Below, piece by piece: positions 10,649 through 22,210 of a stretch of 64,000 nt of DNA. The translations under genes were made by a program, and so were the position numbers. The notes under the pieces were generated by a model. That model was not told where the DNA came from. It saw only the letters and a program-made list of their open reading frames with translations, and did not search any database. Numbering within the stretch: position 1 is the stretch's first letter; every line of letters starts with the position of its first letter. The stretch is from Allium sativum. Taxonomy: Eukaryota > Streptophyta > Magnoliopsida > Asparagales > Amaryllidaceae. The stretch covers positions 618,029,303 through 618,093,302 of the forward strand of contig CM060910.1 in NCBI GenBank assembly GCA_030737875.1. The letters are read 5' to 3'.

Positions 10649-11868
10649 TGAGGTTATGGCCTGAATGAATTAAGAAATACTTAACCAGATAAACATGTAA
10701 GGTGGGACATGGGGGTTAAGTAGGTGCCTTGGGTGGAATGAGGAATCTAGTGGGTGCCTTTAGTGGCATTTGAAATACGATTAGTAAAACTTAACCAAGC
10801 ACACATGTAAATGAACATGACTAAGAAGAGGGTTAAGTGGGATATACTAGTGGGGATAAGCTTAGGTGGATAGCTTGTGGGGGCCCATTTCAACCATTAA
10901 CCCAAACGTATCTTTGTGGGCTCGACCCAAGTCGAGGACGGGACACGCATACTGGGTTTGACTATAAGAGGCCAAACGGGGTAGCTGTGGCAACGCAAGT
11001 CCAACGGGTTTCATATGTGTATGTGGACCCGGGCTGGTAGGTAAGACGTTGTTGCATCGTGTAGGTATAAGCCGTGCATCCTCAAGTTGTATCGGGTTAC
11101 CACTTTAGGGGAGTGATACACCCCACTGCGGGGCCAGCACGGGTATCTATGAGTAGGGAGCCGTTCGAAAGTGGGTAGTGGGGTACATCTAGCGGAGATA
11201 GGGGCAGGCGGCACCTATGTAGTCAGCTAGGGGTACACGAAGCTATTTATATAATTTCTAAGTGAAGCAAGTGGGATCAACCTTTAGAGTGACTGGTGTG
11301 GTGCAGTGTAGTAATTATTCATTAGTAATTAGGTGTGCCTTTAACGTTATCTTTATCTGCTTTTCCATACCCAATAGTTCATAGACATTTCCTTGTTTTC
11401 CAGCTTATGCCTTAGTCTAGTTATTTTGATAATAGAATTGTCAGAATTGTCATATTCGCCAGACTTTATGTCTGACCCCCTCCATTTCTATCTTCCCCCC
11501 CCCCCCCTCCAGGTCCTCAGGGTGGACCTAGCTCTAGCGGAGTTTGATTGGATTGCTTTATCCCTCTTTTGGAAAGCTTGGACCGCTAAAGTAAAGTCCA
11601 GCTTGTTATCTTCTTTAATGGCTATTTATGTAATGGGGTTATGTATTTTGTTTTATCAAGATGGATATTGTACTTGACTCTGATTTATGGTTTTATGATG
11701 TAACAAACATGTTTAATTTCCGCTGCAATAATATAAAGTTTTAGATTTTCAAGTACTACTTATTATCTGTCTTGTTGTAATTTTTTTGTTCTATATTCAC
11801 TTAAAACCTCCATGGAAGTTAATGCATTCCCTTTGTGAGTGACATTAATGGACGTGGGGTGTTACACG

Positions 11869-11880
11869 CGGTATCAGAGC
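11869..11880 (+). other. Primer-binding site of element A (initiator-Met tRNA)
   Basis: CGGTATCAGAGC, 2 bp after the 5' LTR, differs at one base from the complement of the initiator-Met tRNA 3' end (TGGTATCAGAGC). Confidence 0.88.
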
Positions 11881-12074
11881 TTAAGGTTACATGAACAGAT
11901 ATTTTTTTTTAGAAAAAACTATTTTTCTAAAGTATTTTTGGAAGAAGTGTTTTCAAAAACATGTCTTGATGAGTAATTTAAAGAGGAAAGTTTTTATGAA
12001 AAACATAATCCCCAATAGCCATATATCTTTATCTTTCGAATTCTCCATTTTGAATCTTTCCTTTTTCGTTCAGC

Positions 12075-12950
12075 ATGGCTGAAGATCTTAACCTTTCGGA
12101 TGGTGTAACGATACCAGGATGGTATAGGAGGTTATTAGAGGCTAGGGCCGCTGCAGGTCCAGCCAATGTTCCTCCACCACCAATTGCACCCGCTCCTCCT
12201 CCTCCCCCTCCTCGCGCTGATACTTTTGCAAAGACATGCAAGGAATTTAAGGCTATGGGTGGGAAACCTTTTCAAGGGTCAGAAACGTTTGTGGAAGCTA
12301 GAGATTGGCTTAAGGAGGTGGAAGAATTGCTAGAAATCTTTGAAGTAGAAGAAGGGAGGAAAATCAAATTAGCAGCTTGGTTATTGAAGGGAGAGGCCTC
12401 GTTTTGGTGGGAGGTCACTAATGGGGAGCGTCCTGTTGATTCTTGGGCGGATTTCAGACGTAGGTTTGAAGCAAAGTTTCTCTCAAGGGCAGAAGAGAAT
12501 CTATATATGGAAAGGTTCTTGACATTGAAGCAAGGAAGCTCATCAGTGAAAGAATATGTCAACAAATTTAATCAGTTAGCAAGGTTTGGCTTGGACTTGG
12601 TGAACACGCCGGAGAAGAAGGCTCTGAGGTTCGTTAATGGTTTGAATGAGCCGTTGCAAGGGTTGGCTATGACCCACATCCCTATGGGGGCCACCTTTGA
12701 GAAGCTAGTAGACATGGCACTCATGCACGAGGAGAAAGACGCTAATGCTAATAAGGCACCCAAGAAGAAAGGGGATCAGAAGAAACCATAACAGCAAAAC
12801 AAGAAGGGTGGCAAAGGAAAGAAAAGATGCATTAACTGTGGGACACCAGGCCACCTCAGCAAGGATTGCAGAAAGAAAAAGAAGACCGGCTGTTTTCACT
12901 GTGGTGAAGCGGGACATCTAGTGAAGGACTGCCCAAAGAAGGGGAAGAGG
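12075..12950 (+). pseudogene. gag: gag of element A (interrupted by a stop)
   Basis: Begins MAEDLNLSDG. A proline-rich N-terminal stretch is followed by the Ty3-gag core (about residues 55-200, with WLKEVEELLEIF and FRRRFEAKF). A TAA at 12789-12791 interrupts a basic linker. Translation in the same frame then gives two CX2CX4HX4C zinc knuckles at 12828-12869 and 12891-12932, typical of nucleocapsid. The stop fits a C-to-T change. Gag forms the cytoplasmic virus-like particle that packages element RNA. A truncated gag could still be made from this ATG, but without the RNA-binding knuckles. Confidence 0.88.
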
Positions 12951-13439
12951 GCAGGGTCTACCTCGGGAGGACAGGTGCAGGCTCTTATGGCACCAGGGCA
13001 GGCAAGGAGACAAGTTCAGGCTCTCGCGGTCCCACCGCTGCAAGAACGAGGTAGAACCATTTCTGTTGAAAGCTTAGTTTTTCTGTTTGATCATCCTGTC
13101 CGTACCTTATTCGATTTGGGTGCATCGCATTCGTTTATCTCTACATCATTAGTTGAATCACTGCACTTAAACACCAGTTAGTAGAGGATCCCTTAGTTGT
13201 TTCGAATCCAATTGGGGGCTCAGCTTATTTGTCAATGATGTGTTTGGATTTGAAAATTTCTATACTTAGCGTTGAGTTTAGATGTGATTCTTATGTTTTG
13301 GGCTTCACGGGCTATGGGCTAATTTTAGGAATGGATTAGTTATCCAGAAATGGGGCCATTCTTGATTGTGAAAGGAGAGTAGTTAGGCTCATGACTCGCC
13401 TTGGTAACGCTCTCGAAATCTTTTGTAATCCCATAAATT
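12951..13439 (+). pseudogene. Aspartic protease region of element A (inactive)
   Basis: The retropepsin motif appears as LFDLGASHSF, with the D-L-G triplet at 13113-13121; the family has D-S/T-G, so the residue after the catalytic Asp is changed (consistent with TCG to TTG). The frame stops at 13179-13181. A one-base shift at about 13178 reopens another frame carrying the C-terminal half, which itself has a TAG at 13337-13339. The original frame resumes near 13440. The region would have cleaved the polyprotein; it cannot do so as it stands. Confidence 0.8.
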
Positions 13440-14993
13440 ATGTTATGTTATTTAGAATCGCTTGACGCGTCTGTGGAGAATCTACGATCTGTTAGAGTGG
13501 TCCGAGAATATTCGGATGTGTTTGAGGAGGTGAAGGGCTTGCCTCCGAAGCGGGAGATAGATTTTCGAATATATCTTGTGGATAATGCAAAACCAGTATC
13601 TTTGCCAGTACACCACATGGCTCCTCGTGAAAGGAGGGAACTCAATAAGCAAGTGAAGGAGTTGCTTGAGAAGGGGTTCATAAGACGTAGTATATCGGAG
13701 TAGGGTGCTCCAGTAGTATTTGCCACGAAGGCGGATGGGTCCCTTAGACTTTGTGTAGACTATAGAGAACTTAATAAGCTTACTAAGAAGAACAGACACC
13801 CACTGCCGAGAATTGACGACCTCTTCGATCAGTTAGTTGGCGCCTCAGTGTTTTCGCAGTTGGACTTAGCCACTGGATTCCATCAGTTGAGAGTGGCTGA
13901 GGATAGCATTGACAAGACTGCCTTTAGGACTCCGTACGGTTTCTATGAATGGCTAGTGATGCCCTTCGGTTTGACAAACGCTCCCGCATACTTTGTTGAT
14001 TTGATGAGTAGGGTGTTTAGGGAGTACCTTAATAAATTCGTGGTGGTCTTTGTAGACGACATCTTAATCTTTTCTAAGAATGAAGAAGAGCATTCCCTAC
14101 ATCTTAGGGAAGTGTTGGAGACTCTACGAGCGCATAACCTTAAAGCTAAATTTACTAAGTGTCACTTCTGGAGAGAGGAAGTGCGATTCTTAGGGTACGT
14201 GGTTTCCAAAGAAGGGATAGCTGTGGATCCCGCGAAGGTGGTGGCCATCCAAGATTAGAAGGTCCCTAAAAATGCTACCGAAGTGAGAAGTTTCTTGGGG
14301 TTGGCTGGCTACTATAGGAAGTTTATCAAAGACTTCGCAAAAATGTCAGCTCCATTGACACGCCTGACGAAGAAGAACCTAGTCTTCGCGTGGGACGTAG
14401 ATTGTGATGATGCGTTCCAACGTTTAAAGAGAGCTTTGACCTCAGCTCCAGTCTTAGTGCTGCCAGACGGGAGTAAGCCATTTACTGTTTATACCGATGC
14501 TTATGGGACAGGTCTAGGCGCAGTCTTAATGCAAGAGGGTAGGGTAATAGCCTATGGTGGAAGGCAGTTAAGGGTGCATGAGAAAAATTACCCTACACAT
14601 GACCTAGAGTTGGCCGCTATTGTTTTCGCGCTCAAGTCTTGGCGTCATTATCTTCTTGGCGAGAAATTCGAATTATTCACTGATCACAAATCGTTAAAAT
14701 ACTTATTCTCTCAGAAGGACTTGAACTTAAGTCAGCAAAGGTGGATGGAGTTCTTAGCATCCTACGACTTCGAGATAGCATATACCCCTGGCAAGGGTAA
14801 CGTAGTGGCCGATGCCTTAAGTAGAAAAAGAATATCCTTAAGTCCTTTGTTTGTTGAGCAGCGAAGTTTGGAGTTCATTTCTACGTTTGACTTTACACCT
14901 TCCATTGACTTCGTACCCGGTTTGCTAGCATCCTTAGAGGTTAGACCTACGCTTTTGGGATGGATTGGCGAGGCACAGCGAGACGACCCATAG
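13440..14993 (+). pseudogene. Reverse transcriptase and RNase H of element A (stops at 13701 and 14256)
   Basis: In one frame: RT fingers and palm ([41 protein letters not shown]), the catalytic box FVDD at 14049-14060, the connection ([15 protein letters not shown]), then RNase H ([49 protein letters not shown]) to about 14820. TAG codons at 13701-13703 and 14256-14258 break it, and 14991-14993 separates it from integrase. FVDD is a common variant of YVDD in plant gypsy RTs, so the catalytic box itself looks sound. This enzyme would copy element RNA to DNA from the tRNA primer. Confidence 0.92.
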
Positions 14994-16427
14994 TTGGTTG
15001 AGTTAGTAGAAAAGCTAAAAGGAGGGGAGTCATCGAGCCATCTCCGTAGGTATACCCTAGATGATAAGGGTTGGTTACATAGGGACGGTAGACTTTGTAT
15101 ACCAAAAGACGATGACCTAAGGAAGACCATTCTTGTTGATGCACATCGTTCGAAGATGACCATCCATCCCGGCGGGGACAAGATGTACATGGACATGAGA
15201 TGAGTTTACTTTTGGGTCGGCATGAAGAAGGATGTGGATGAGTATGTCGCTAGATGCTTGGTGTGCCAATAAGTAAAAGCGGAGCAAAAGAAGCCCGGTG
15301 GATTGCTTCATCCATTGGAGGTCCCACAATGGAAGTGGGAAAGCGTCTCGATGGACTTTATTGACGGATTACCGAGATCGAGGAAGGGTAATACGGGTAT
15401 TTGGGTCGTGGTAGACAGACTTACTAAGAGCGCCCATTTCATTCCCGTGAAGAGTAAGAGGACTGCTCCATGGTTAGCCTCCGTATACATTCGAGAAATA
15501 GTTCGTTTGCACGGTGTTCCTTCTAGCATAGTAAGCAACCGCGATCCTATTTTCACTAGCGAATTTTGGAGAAGCTTGCAAGAGGCGGTAGGGACTCAGT
15601 TATGTTTGAGCACCGCATATCATCCTCAAACGGACGGCCAGACCAAGAGGGTGAATCGTATTCTAGAGGACTTGTTGAGGTTATGCGTCTTAGATTTCGG
15701 AGGTACATGGGAGGAACATCTTTCGTTGGTAGAATTTGCATATAATAATAGCTTTCAGTCTAGCATTGGCATGGCACCATTCGAAGTTCTTTACGGACGG
15801 CCGTGTCGTTCGCCTACATGTTGGTGGGAAGCTACAGATAAGATCTTTCTTGGGCCCGATATGATTAGAGAGACTTCGGAAAAGATTGATTTGATCCGAA
15901 GAAGGATGAAGACGGCGCAAGATAGACAGAAATCTTATGCGGACAAGAGGAGGTCAGATCTTGAGTTTGGGGTTGGGGACATGGTCTTTGTCAAAGTGTC
16001 TCCATTACGGAACGTCGTTCGCTTTGGGTCCGTTGGGAAGTTAGCACCAAGGTTCGTAGGGTCGTTTCCTATTAAGGAGAAGATTGGACAGATGGCGTAT
16101 AGAGTAGAGTTGCCTGAGAGACTTAGTGGTGTACACGACGTATTCCATGTGTCACATTTGAGGAAGTGCTTACACGAGACCGCGGAAGTGGTAGAGTCGA
16201 GCTTGCTTAGAGAGGTGGAGATAGAGCGTGATGTGACGATTCGACGAGCTCCTACATGCATTCTTGGGTCGGAGATCAAGAAGTTGAGGAATCGAGAGGT
16301 TAGACTAGTCAAAGTGCAATGGGGAGATGATGAGAGCAACGCTACTTGGGAGACAGAAGCGAAGATGCGTTCGTTGTACCCTTTTCTTTTTGAGGGTATG
16401 TCTTTTAATTTCTCCTCTATCGCTTAG
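14994..16427 (+). pseudogene. Integrase and chromodomain of element A (stops, altered catalytic residues)
   Basis: HHCC zinc-binding region (HRSKMTIH ... CLVC), broken by TGA at 15201-15203 and TAA at 15270-15272. The core follows from about 15345. The first catalytic Asp ([11 protein letters not shown], 15414) is present. The second sits in IVSNRDP, where families have Asp but this copy has Asn (15537). The third, in [10 protein letters not shown], is Lys (15645) where Glu is usual. A GPY/F-like region and a chromodomain-like C-terminus ([17 protein letters not shown]) end at 16427. Chromodomains steer chromovirus integration to heterochromatin. The last 374 codons are open but could not catalyse strand transfer. 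Confidence 0.88.
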
Positions 16428-16970
16428 CTCGTACTTATCTTATCTTTAGTATGTCCTCTCGCTAGTATCTTTGACCTTTAGTTAGAATAATCCTATGGTT
16501 GAAACATGTGTTTGAGACATGTTATGTATGATGGATGCAAAGTGGATGCAAGTGTTTGCTGGTGGTTGCTCGTGGACGCATATACACACACTATTAGGCA
16601 CTAGATCGGCTCAGTCACTTCATATTACATATTGCATATATATGGATGTATTTAGTAAAATGGATGTATGAGGATTTTTTTATCATATGGATGCTGCATT
16701 CAGATGATGATTGTGCACGCATATAGAGATAATATGTAGCATTAAGGAACTTTTGCATACATAATGGACGCATGGCACTATCATGATTTGCATTGAGGAG
16801 GTCAACTGAATCAGTGGACCGCCTGATTTTGCATTAGATATGGACATATACACACACTGCGCATTTAAACATGAAAGCATTAGAAGTCTATAAGGACAAT
16901 GGATGCCTGTGTTTGATGGTTGAGTAGATGGACGATTGGATGTTAGGATATACATTCTTCTTGACTTGAA
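16428..16970 (+). other. 3' untranslated region of element A
   Basis: No coding sequence. The tract around 16500-16660 (GTTTGAGACATGTTATG and the GCACTAGATCGGCTCAGTCA block) recurs in element B near 39845-39960, so this region is shared between the families. Confidence 0.6.
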
Positions 16971-17005
16971 GATTTTGGGGTCGAAATCCTTTAAGGAGGG
17001 GAGAA
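16971..17005 (+). other. Pre-PPT hairpin and polypurine tract of element A
   Basis: GATTTTG/CGAAATC (16971-16988) can form a 7-bp stem with a 4-nt loop. TTAAGGAGGGGAGA (16991-17004) is the polypurine tract that primes plus-strand DNA synthesis, next to the 3' LTR start at 17006. Confidence 0.8.
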
Positions 17006-20000
17006 TGTAACACCCCGTAATTCTTTTAATATTAATATTCACAAATTAAAGAATAACTAATCTCAGACGTGAGAATTGTGGGAAACATGTTGCGCCATTA
17101 TGTTCATCTCGGAATTCTGGTTGAAATAGAGTCCGAGTTTGCGTGATTTGGACTTCGTATGAAGGAGATATGGCCATCGGAAGTTTCAGAAAATTCAAAA
17201 CAGATTTCAGAAAATTTAAATTTCAGAATTCGAAGTCAAACAGGCTAGGCGGGAAATTTCCCGCCCAGCACCTAGGTCGACTGGGGAGTCAACTGGGCAG
17301 TCGACACTCCAGGGACCAGGTCGACTGCACAGTCGACCTGGGTGTCGACCTGGTCAAGTCGGCTAGGGTTTGACTGAGCCCAATCTTGAGCTGCTAATAT
17401 GTCTTTAGGGCTGAGTTGGCTAATTTAACGGTTCAGGTTAGTTCTGAGTTGATCTGACGGTCTAAATAAACCCTAAACTCTATATATACCTAGGTAGTCT
17501 CTCACTCTAAATTCACATGAAAAATAGAATAACCACCGTCATACCATCGCCATGGAACTCAGTGTATCCGCCGCCAACTAAGAAGGAAGAAAGCTAATCA
17601 AAACCCTAATTCTACTCAACTCTAAAGCAAATCAACACTCTCTTTCTTCTCTAATTGTGAGTATGATGATCTTAACAAGATTATTAGCAAACTAATTAGA
17701 TTAAGATGTGATATGGATCATAAGAAAATGATGTGAATCGTCATATATGTTGTTGTAAACCTTATGCTATCATGCATGTTGTAAATCCTATGCTATGTGA
17801 TGATGATATCCTATATGTTGTAAACCATGCTATGATGATATTGTATAGGTTGTAATTTTCTATGCTAAGTTGTGATAAATCATACATGTTATAAAGTCAT
17901 GATGTTATTATCTATGTTAATTAGTTTATGTTAATCAAATCATAATGTTGATATTATTTGGGCTATGTTGATCTATATGACAAATCATGTATGCAAGTTT
18001 AGATTGATTAGTAAAGATTATGAACATATGCCATGACATCTATTTAGATCTAGAATTGTGCTATGACATGTGTGAGTTGTATGTGTTATATGCTAGTTTA
18101 CACCATCATTATGTTGCATAAACCACATATGCAAGTTTATACATGAATTCGGATTATGATCATATTATGTAAATTGTGATATTTCACCAAACAAGTTGAC
18201 ACCTTTAGATCCATGACATGTGTAGCTTTATGCAAGTTATAGTTTTTGCCTATGCAAGTTTAGGTGTTGGACATCTATCACACATGCAAGTTTCACCCCT
18301 ATTATGATTAGATCTATTTTATTTGTCTATATGTTGTGATAATTTATCTTTGTGCTATGAGTTAGACTATTCGAGTCTAACATATATTTTGCGTTGAATA
18401 AGCGAACGTATAACGTGGGGTAGGGGTAATATTAAGGATTTAATATTAAGAAGTTGGGGTGCAATTGATATGATTTTGCATACCATAAGTGGATGGCCAT
18501 AATTGAGTCAATTATGGACATCATTAAAACTGGAATTAATTAATGATTTGAATAAGGATATATTTAAAACTGGGGTAAAAGATTATAAGTGTTAATCAAT
18601 GCTTAGGACACGAGGTTGGACTCGTTTGTGACGTAAAACTGCCCGGAACCTCCCGGCAAATCCAGTAGTCACAAATGACAGCCCAATGTGAGAGGTCCTA
18701 GGCCCAAATTAAAGCATAACAGTTGTAAAGACACGAGGTTAGACTCTTTTATGGTGTAAGACTGCCCGGACCCGCCCGGCAAATCCAACTGCCATAAGTG
18801 CCAGTCTAATGTGAGAGGTCTTTATGAGGTTATGGCCTGAATGAATTACGAAATACTTAACCAGATAAACATGTAAGGTGGGACATGGGGCTTAAGTAGG
18901 TGCCTTGGGTGGAATGAGGAATCTAGTGGGTGCCTTTAGTGGCATTTGAAATACGATTAGTAAGACTTAACCAAGCACACATGTAAATGAACATGACTAA
19001 GAAGAGGGTTAAGTGGGATATACTAGTGGGGACAAGCTTAGGTGGATAGCTTGTGGGGGCCCATTTCAACCAGTATCGTAAACGTATCTTTGTGGGCTCG
19101 ACCCAAGTCGAGGATGGGACACGCATACTGGGTTTGACTATAAGAGGCCAAATGGAGTAGCGGTGGCAACGCAAGTCCAACGGGTTTCATATGCGTGTGT
19201 GGACCCGGGCTGGTAGGTAAGACGTTGTTGCATCGTGTAGGTATAATCCGTGCTTCCTCAAGTTGTATCGGGTTGCCACTTTAGGGGAGTGATACACACC
19301 ACTGTGGGGCCAGCATGGGTATCTACGAGTAGGGAGCCGATCGAAAGTGGGTAGTGGGGTACACCTAGCGGAGATAGGGGCAGGTGGCACCTATGTAGTC
19401 AGCTAGGGGTACATGAAGCTATTTATATAATATCTAAGTGAAGCAAGTGGGATCAACCTTTAGAGTGACTGGTGTGGTGCAGTGTAGTAATTATTCGTTA
19501 GTAATTAGGTGTGCCTTTAACGTTATCTTTATCTGCTTTTCCATACCCAATAGTTCATAGACATTTCCTTGTTTTCCAGCTTATGCCTTAGTCTAGTTAT
19601 TTTGATAATAGTATTGTTAGAATTATCATACTCGCCAGACTTTATGTCTGACCCCCTCCATTTCTATCTTTTCCCCCCTCCAGGTCCTCAGGGTGGGCCC
19701 AGCTCTAGCGGAGTTTGATTGGATTGCTTTATCCCTCTTTTGGAAAGCTTGGACCACTGAAGTAAAGTCCAGCTTGTTATCTTCTTTAATGGCTATTTAT
19801 GTAATGGGGTTATGTATTTTGTTTTATCAAGATGGATATTGTACTTGACTCTGATTTATGGTTTTATGATGTAACAAACATGTTTAATTTCCGCTGCAAT
19901 AAAATAAAGTTTTAGATTTCCAAGTACTACTTATTATCTGTCTTGTTGTAATTTTTCTATTCTATATTCACTTAAAACCTCCATGGAAGTTAATGCATTC

Positions 20001-20037
20001 CCTTTGTGAGTGACATTAATGGACGTGGGGTGTTACA
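17006..20037 (+). repeat. 3' LTR of element A
   Basis: Same organisation as the 5' LTR, TGTAACACCCCG to GGGGTGTTACA. Tandem hairpins at 18604-18700 and 18726-18824; CAGAC hairpin at 19636-19650. Confidence 0.92.
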
Positions 20038-20042
20038 TTTTC
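20038..20042. repeat. Target-site duplication of element A, right copy (TTTTC)
   Basis: Identical to 8845-8849. Confidence 0.9.
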
Positions 20043-20666
20043 GTTCATATAGGAGCCGCTACAGACAGAAGTAAGAGTACAGTCGTGCTCAGTGAGGTGC
20101 CACGATCCCAGAAATATAATAATATCGGTAGGTTAACTCATATTGTGAAACCCCAAAATATCGATACAGGGTGCGAAATACTCCAAATAAAAAGTTGCGT
20201 ATTTAATTAATTAAAAATTGCAGTAAAATTCTAGAAATTAAATTATAACTACGTCTCAAAAGAACCTTGTCCACATTTGAATCCGATATTTAAATATATT
20301 TAAATAACCGTTATGGCCATAAATGAATATGCCGCTACTTTTCTGAATATTTAATTTGAACATAACTTACAATATATAATCTGAAATTTCGATTTTTCAC
20401 TTCCATTAGAGAAATACTGTTCAACAGATTCCAACATTTCTTGTTTCGAAGAAATCTGACTAATAACGGGTCCTGTACACTCAATTGAAGTTCAGAACGT
20501 TAAATTATAAAATGTCGCGATATTTCAAGCTCGATTATATTTAATATATATTTTTATATGTTCAACTTCGTTTTAATTAATATATAAATCCACTTATATT
20601 ACAAATTCAATATTTAAATTGATTTAAATATTCAAATACAAACCGATAAAAATGCGGGACGTTACA
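20043..20666 (-). repeat. D 3' LTR, right part
   Basis: Continues the D LTR after element A and matches 26292-26915. It ends GGGACGTTACA at 20666, which is the LTR start on the minus strand. Confidence 0.85.
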
Positions 20667-20702
20667 TTCCTTCCCCCTTAAAAGAATTTCGTCCCCGAAA
20701 TT
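20667..20702 (-). other. Polypurine tract and pre-PPT hairpin of element D
   Basis: On the minus strand a purine run (complement of TTCCTTCCCCCTTAAAAG, 20667-20684) abuts the 3' LTR. The adjoining AATTTCG/CGAAATT pair at 20685-20702 can form a 7-bp stem. Confidence 0.8.
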
Positions 20703-22196
20703 ACTAAGGTAGGGAAAATGCTACAATTCGTATTAGTTTGGTTAAAATCATCTATTTACTTTTTAACTTCAGTTTCAACTAAATCGATTAACTTTAATTA
20801 AAATATTAATATCTTCTTATTAATGAACATTTTCGAAAATTCTGAAAATTTCCTAACAGCTTAAATTTTCGGAGAATTTTGCCAGCATCTCCTTTGCACG
20901 GCTCATTCGGTACTACTACAATACGCTACTCTGGGCCTTCTCCAAATCCAAAAGAAAACAAACAGCTAAACGGCTTGCCAAATAGACTCATAAAATCTTG
21001 TACACTTATAAAATATACACATGTACCTTTTTGTTGGCATTTAACTCTATCTCTGTCATTTACTATTACTTTAACATATATCCAAGCATCCTTGATTGAT
21101 CTTCCATCAATCCATTCTCAATCCAATCTTCCATTTTTTTTCTAAGCCAAATTTCTATTTCAACTCCAATTCCATTTACTGGTTTATTTCTCAAATAATC
21201 AGTTTTCTTCATCTCCAAATTCAAAATTCCGATTCTTATTCTCCAATATTTCTCTTTTACAATTTTCATTTTGGATCGTTCCAAATTCAATCCAATTTTG
21301 TTTATCTTAGTTTAAGTTCCACTTTTACCATCTTAACTCCATAAGTTAAATCTTTATTTCAGAATTCAAATTCCTGGGATTTATTTCAAATCATTTTGAA
21401 ATCATACATTATTCAAAACATTTGAATTTCTGACAACTTGTTCCCTCAAATAATTTAAAAACAAAATCTTTGGTAGTAATCCATCACTTAGAACTCGAAA
21501 ATTACACTGATGATGCCATGGTTCATCATCAGGGTTATTTTCCAGTGATCGAAGTGAGTTCAATACTATATCACTATCCAAACTTATTTTCAAGCACTAT
21601 TATTTTTTAGATTACTTCAAAATATCTTTTACTGTATTTGAAAAACAATCTCAAATCTCCTAGGATTTTAAAATTCCCTTATATTTAATCCAAACATTAT
21701 TTCCATCCCTTTTCCAAGTTTCTAAAATTTTATTTCAATTCTGGTTTTAAATTCAAATTCATTTTATCTGATTTTGCATATTATACTTATATGATATTTC
21801 GATTGGTTATTTATATAACCAACTTAATTATAAATCTTATTCGATCATAATTCCAACCAACACATTTGATATATATTAGATAATTCCAATATATATGCTC
21901 TCTTTATATCAAAATATATTTTTGGGTAAAATTATTTGATTTACCCTCTTTTAAAAACATACTGTGTCGAATTACTCTGTTCAAGAGTTTAGAAACACCT
22001 ATCAACACAATTTGCATTACTGTTTCGACCATAATTTATAAACCACTCGACTGACCAGTCAACACAATATAAAACAGTTTTTATATTAATTTGCAAATAC
22101 GCGCTCATTTATATACACTCAAACTCAATCTAGGGTATTACTAACTCCATCTCTATTGAGTTACGCCATAGAGCCAGGGTAATCACTTAACCTTCA
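20703..22196 (-). other. Non-coding interior of element D
   Basis: About 1.5 kb, AT-rich, with no gag, protease, RT or integrase motif in any frame. Two blocks are alignable by eye with E's interior on the opposite strand: around 20880-20990 (with 46400-46530) and 21420-21590 (with 33310-33470). The second block has a 63-codon minus-strand frame (21593-21402) not kept open in E. Confidence 0.65.
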
Positions 22197-22208
22197 GCTC
22201 TGATACCA
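22197..22208 (-). other. Primer-binding site of element D (initiator-Met tRNA)
   Basis: GCTCTGATACCA is the exact complement of TGGTATCAGAGC, 2 bp from the 5' LTR. It fixes the minus-strand orientation. Confidence 0.9.
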
Positions 22209-22210
22209 AC

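Larger units (their letters stand above)
8850..11866 (+). repeat. 5' LTR of element A
   Basis: Starts TGCAACACCCCG and ends GGGGTGTTACA, followed by the PBS. Order inside: inverted E2F-like sites (9092-9109), phased GTCGAC palindromes (9120-9193), TATA box (9324-9331), then about 2.5 kb of presumed R/U5 leader with tandem hairpins (10434-10648), CTTAACC/GGTTAAG stem-loops, the CAGAC hairpin (11460-11474) and a poly-C tract near 11497. Confidence 0.92.
8850..20037 (+). mobile_element. Ty3/gypsy chromovirus (Tekay/Del-like) retrotransposon A, near full length
   Basis: An 11.2-kb element with LTRs of 3017 and 3032 bp, 5-bp TSD, Met-tRNA PBS, gag-pro-RT-RNaseH-integrase-chromodomain order and a polypurine tract. 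Integrase after RT/RNase H makes it Ty3/gypsy. The chromodomain-like C-terminus, long LTRs and PBS fit the Tekay/Del clade. Coding sequence is interrupted by at least eight stops and two compensating frameshifts, so it is not autonomous now. The LTRs are closely similar, implying fairly recent insertion; no percentage was computed. It sits in the 3' LTR of D. Confidence 0.92.
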
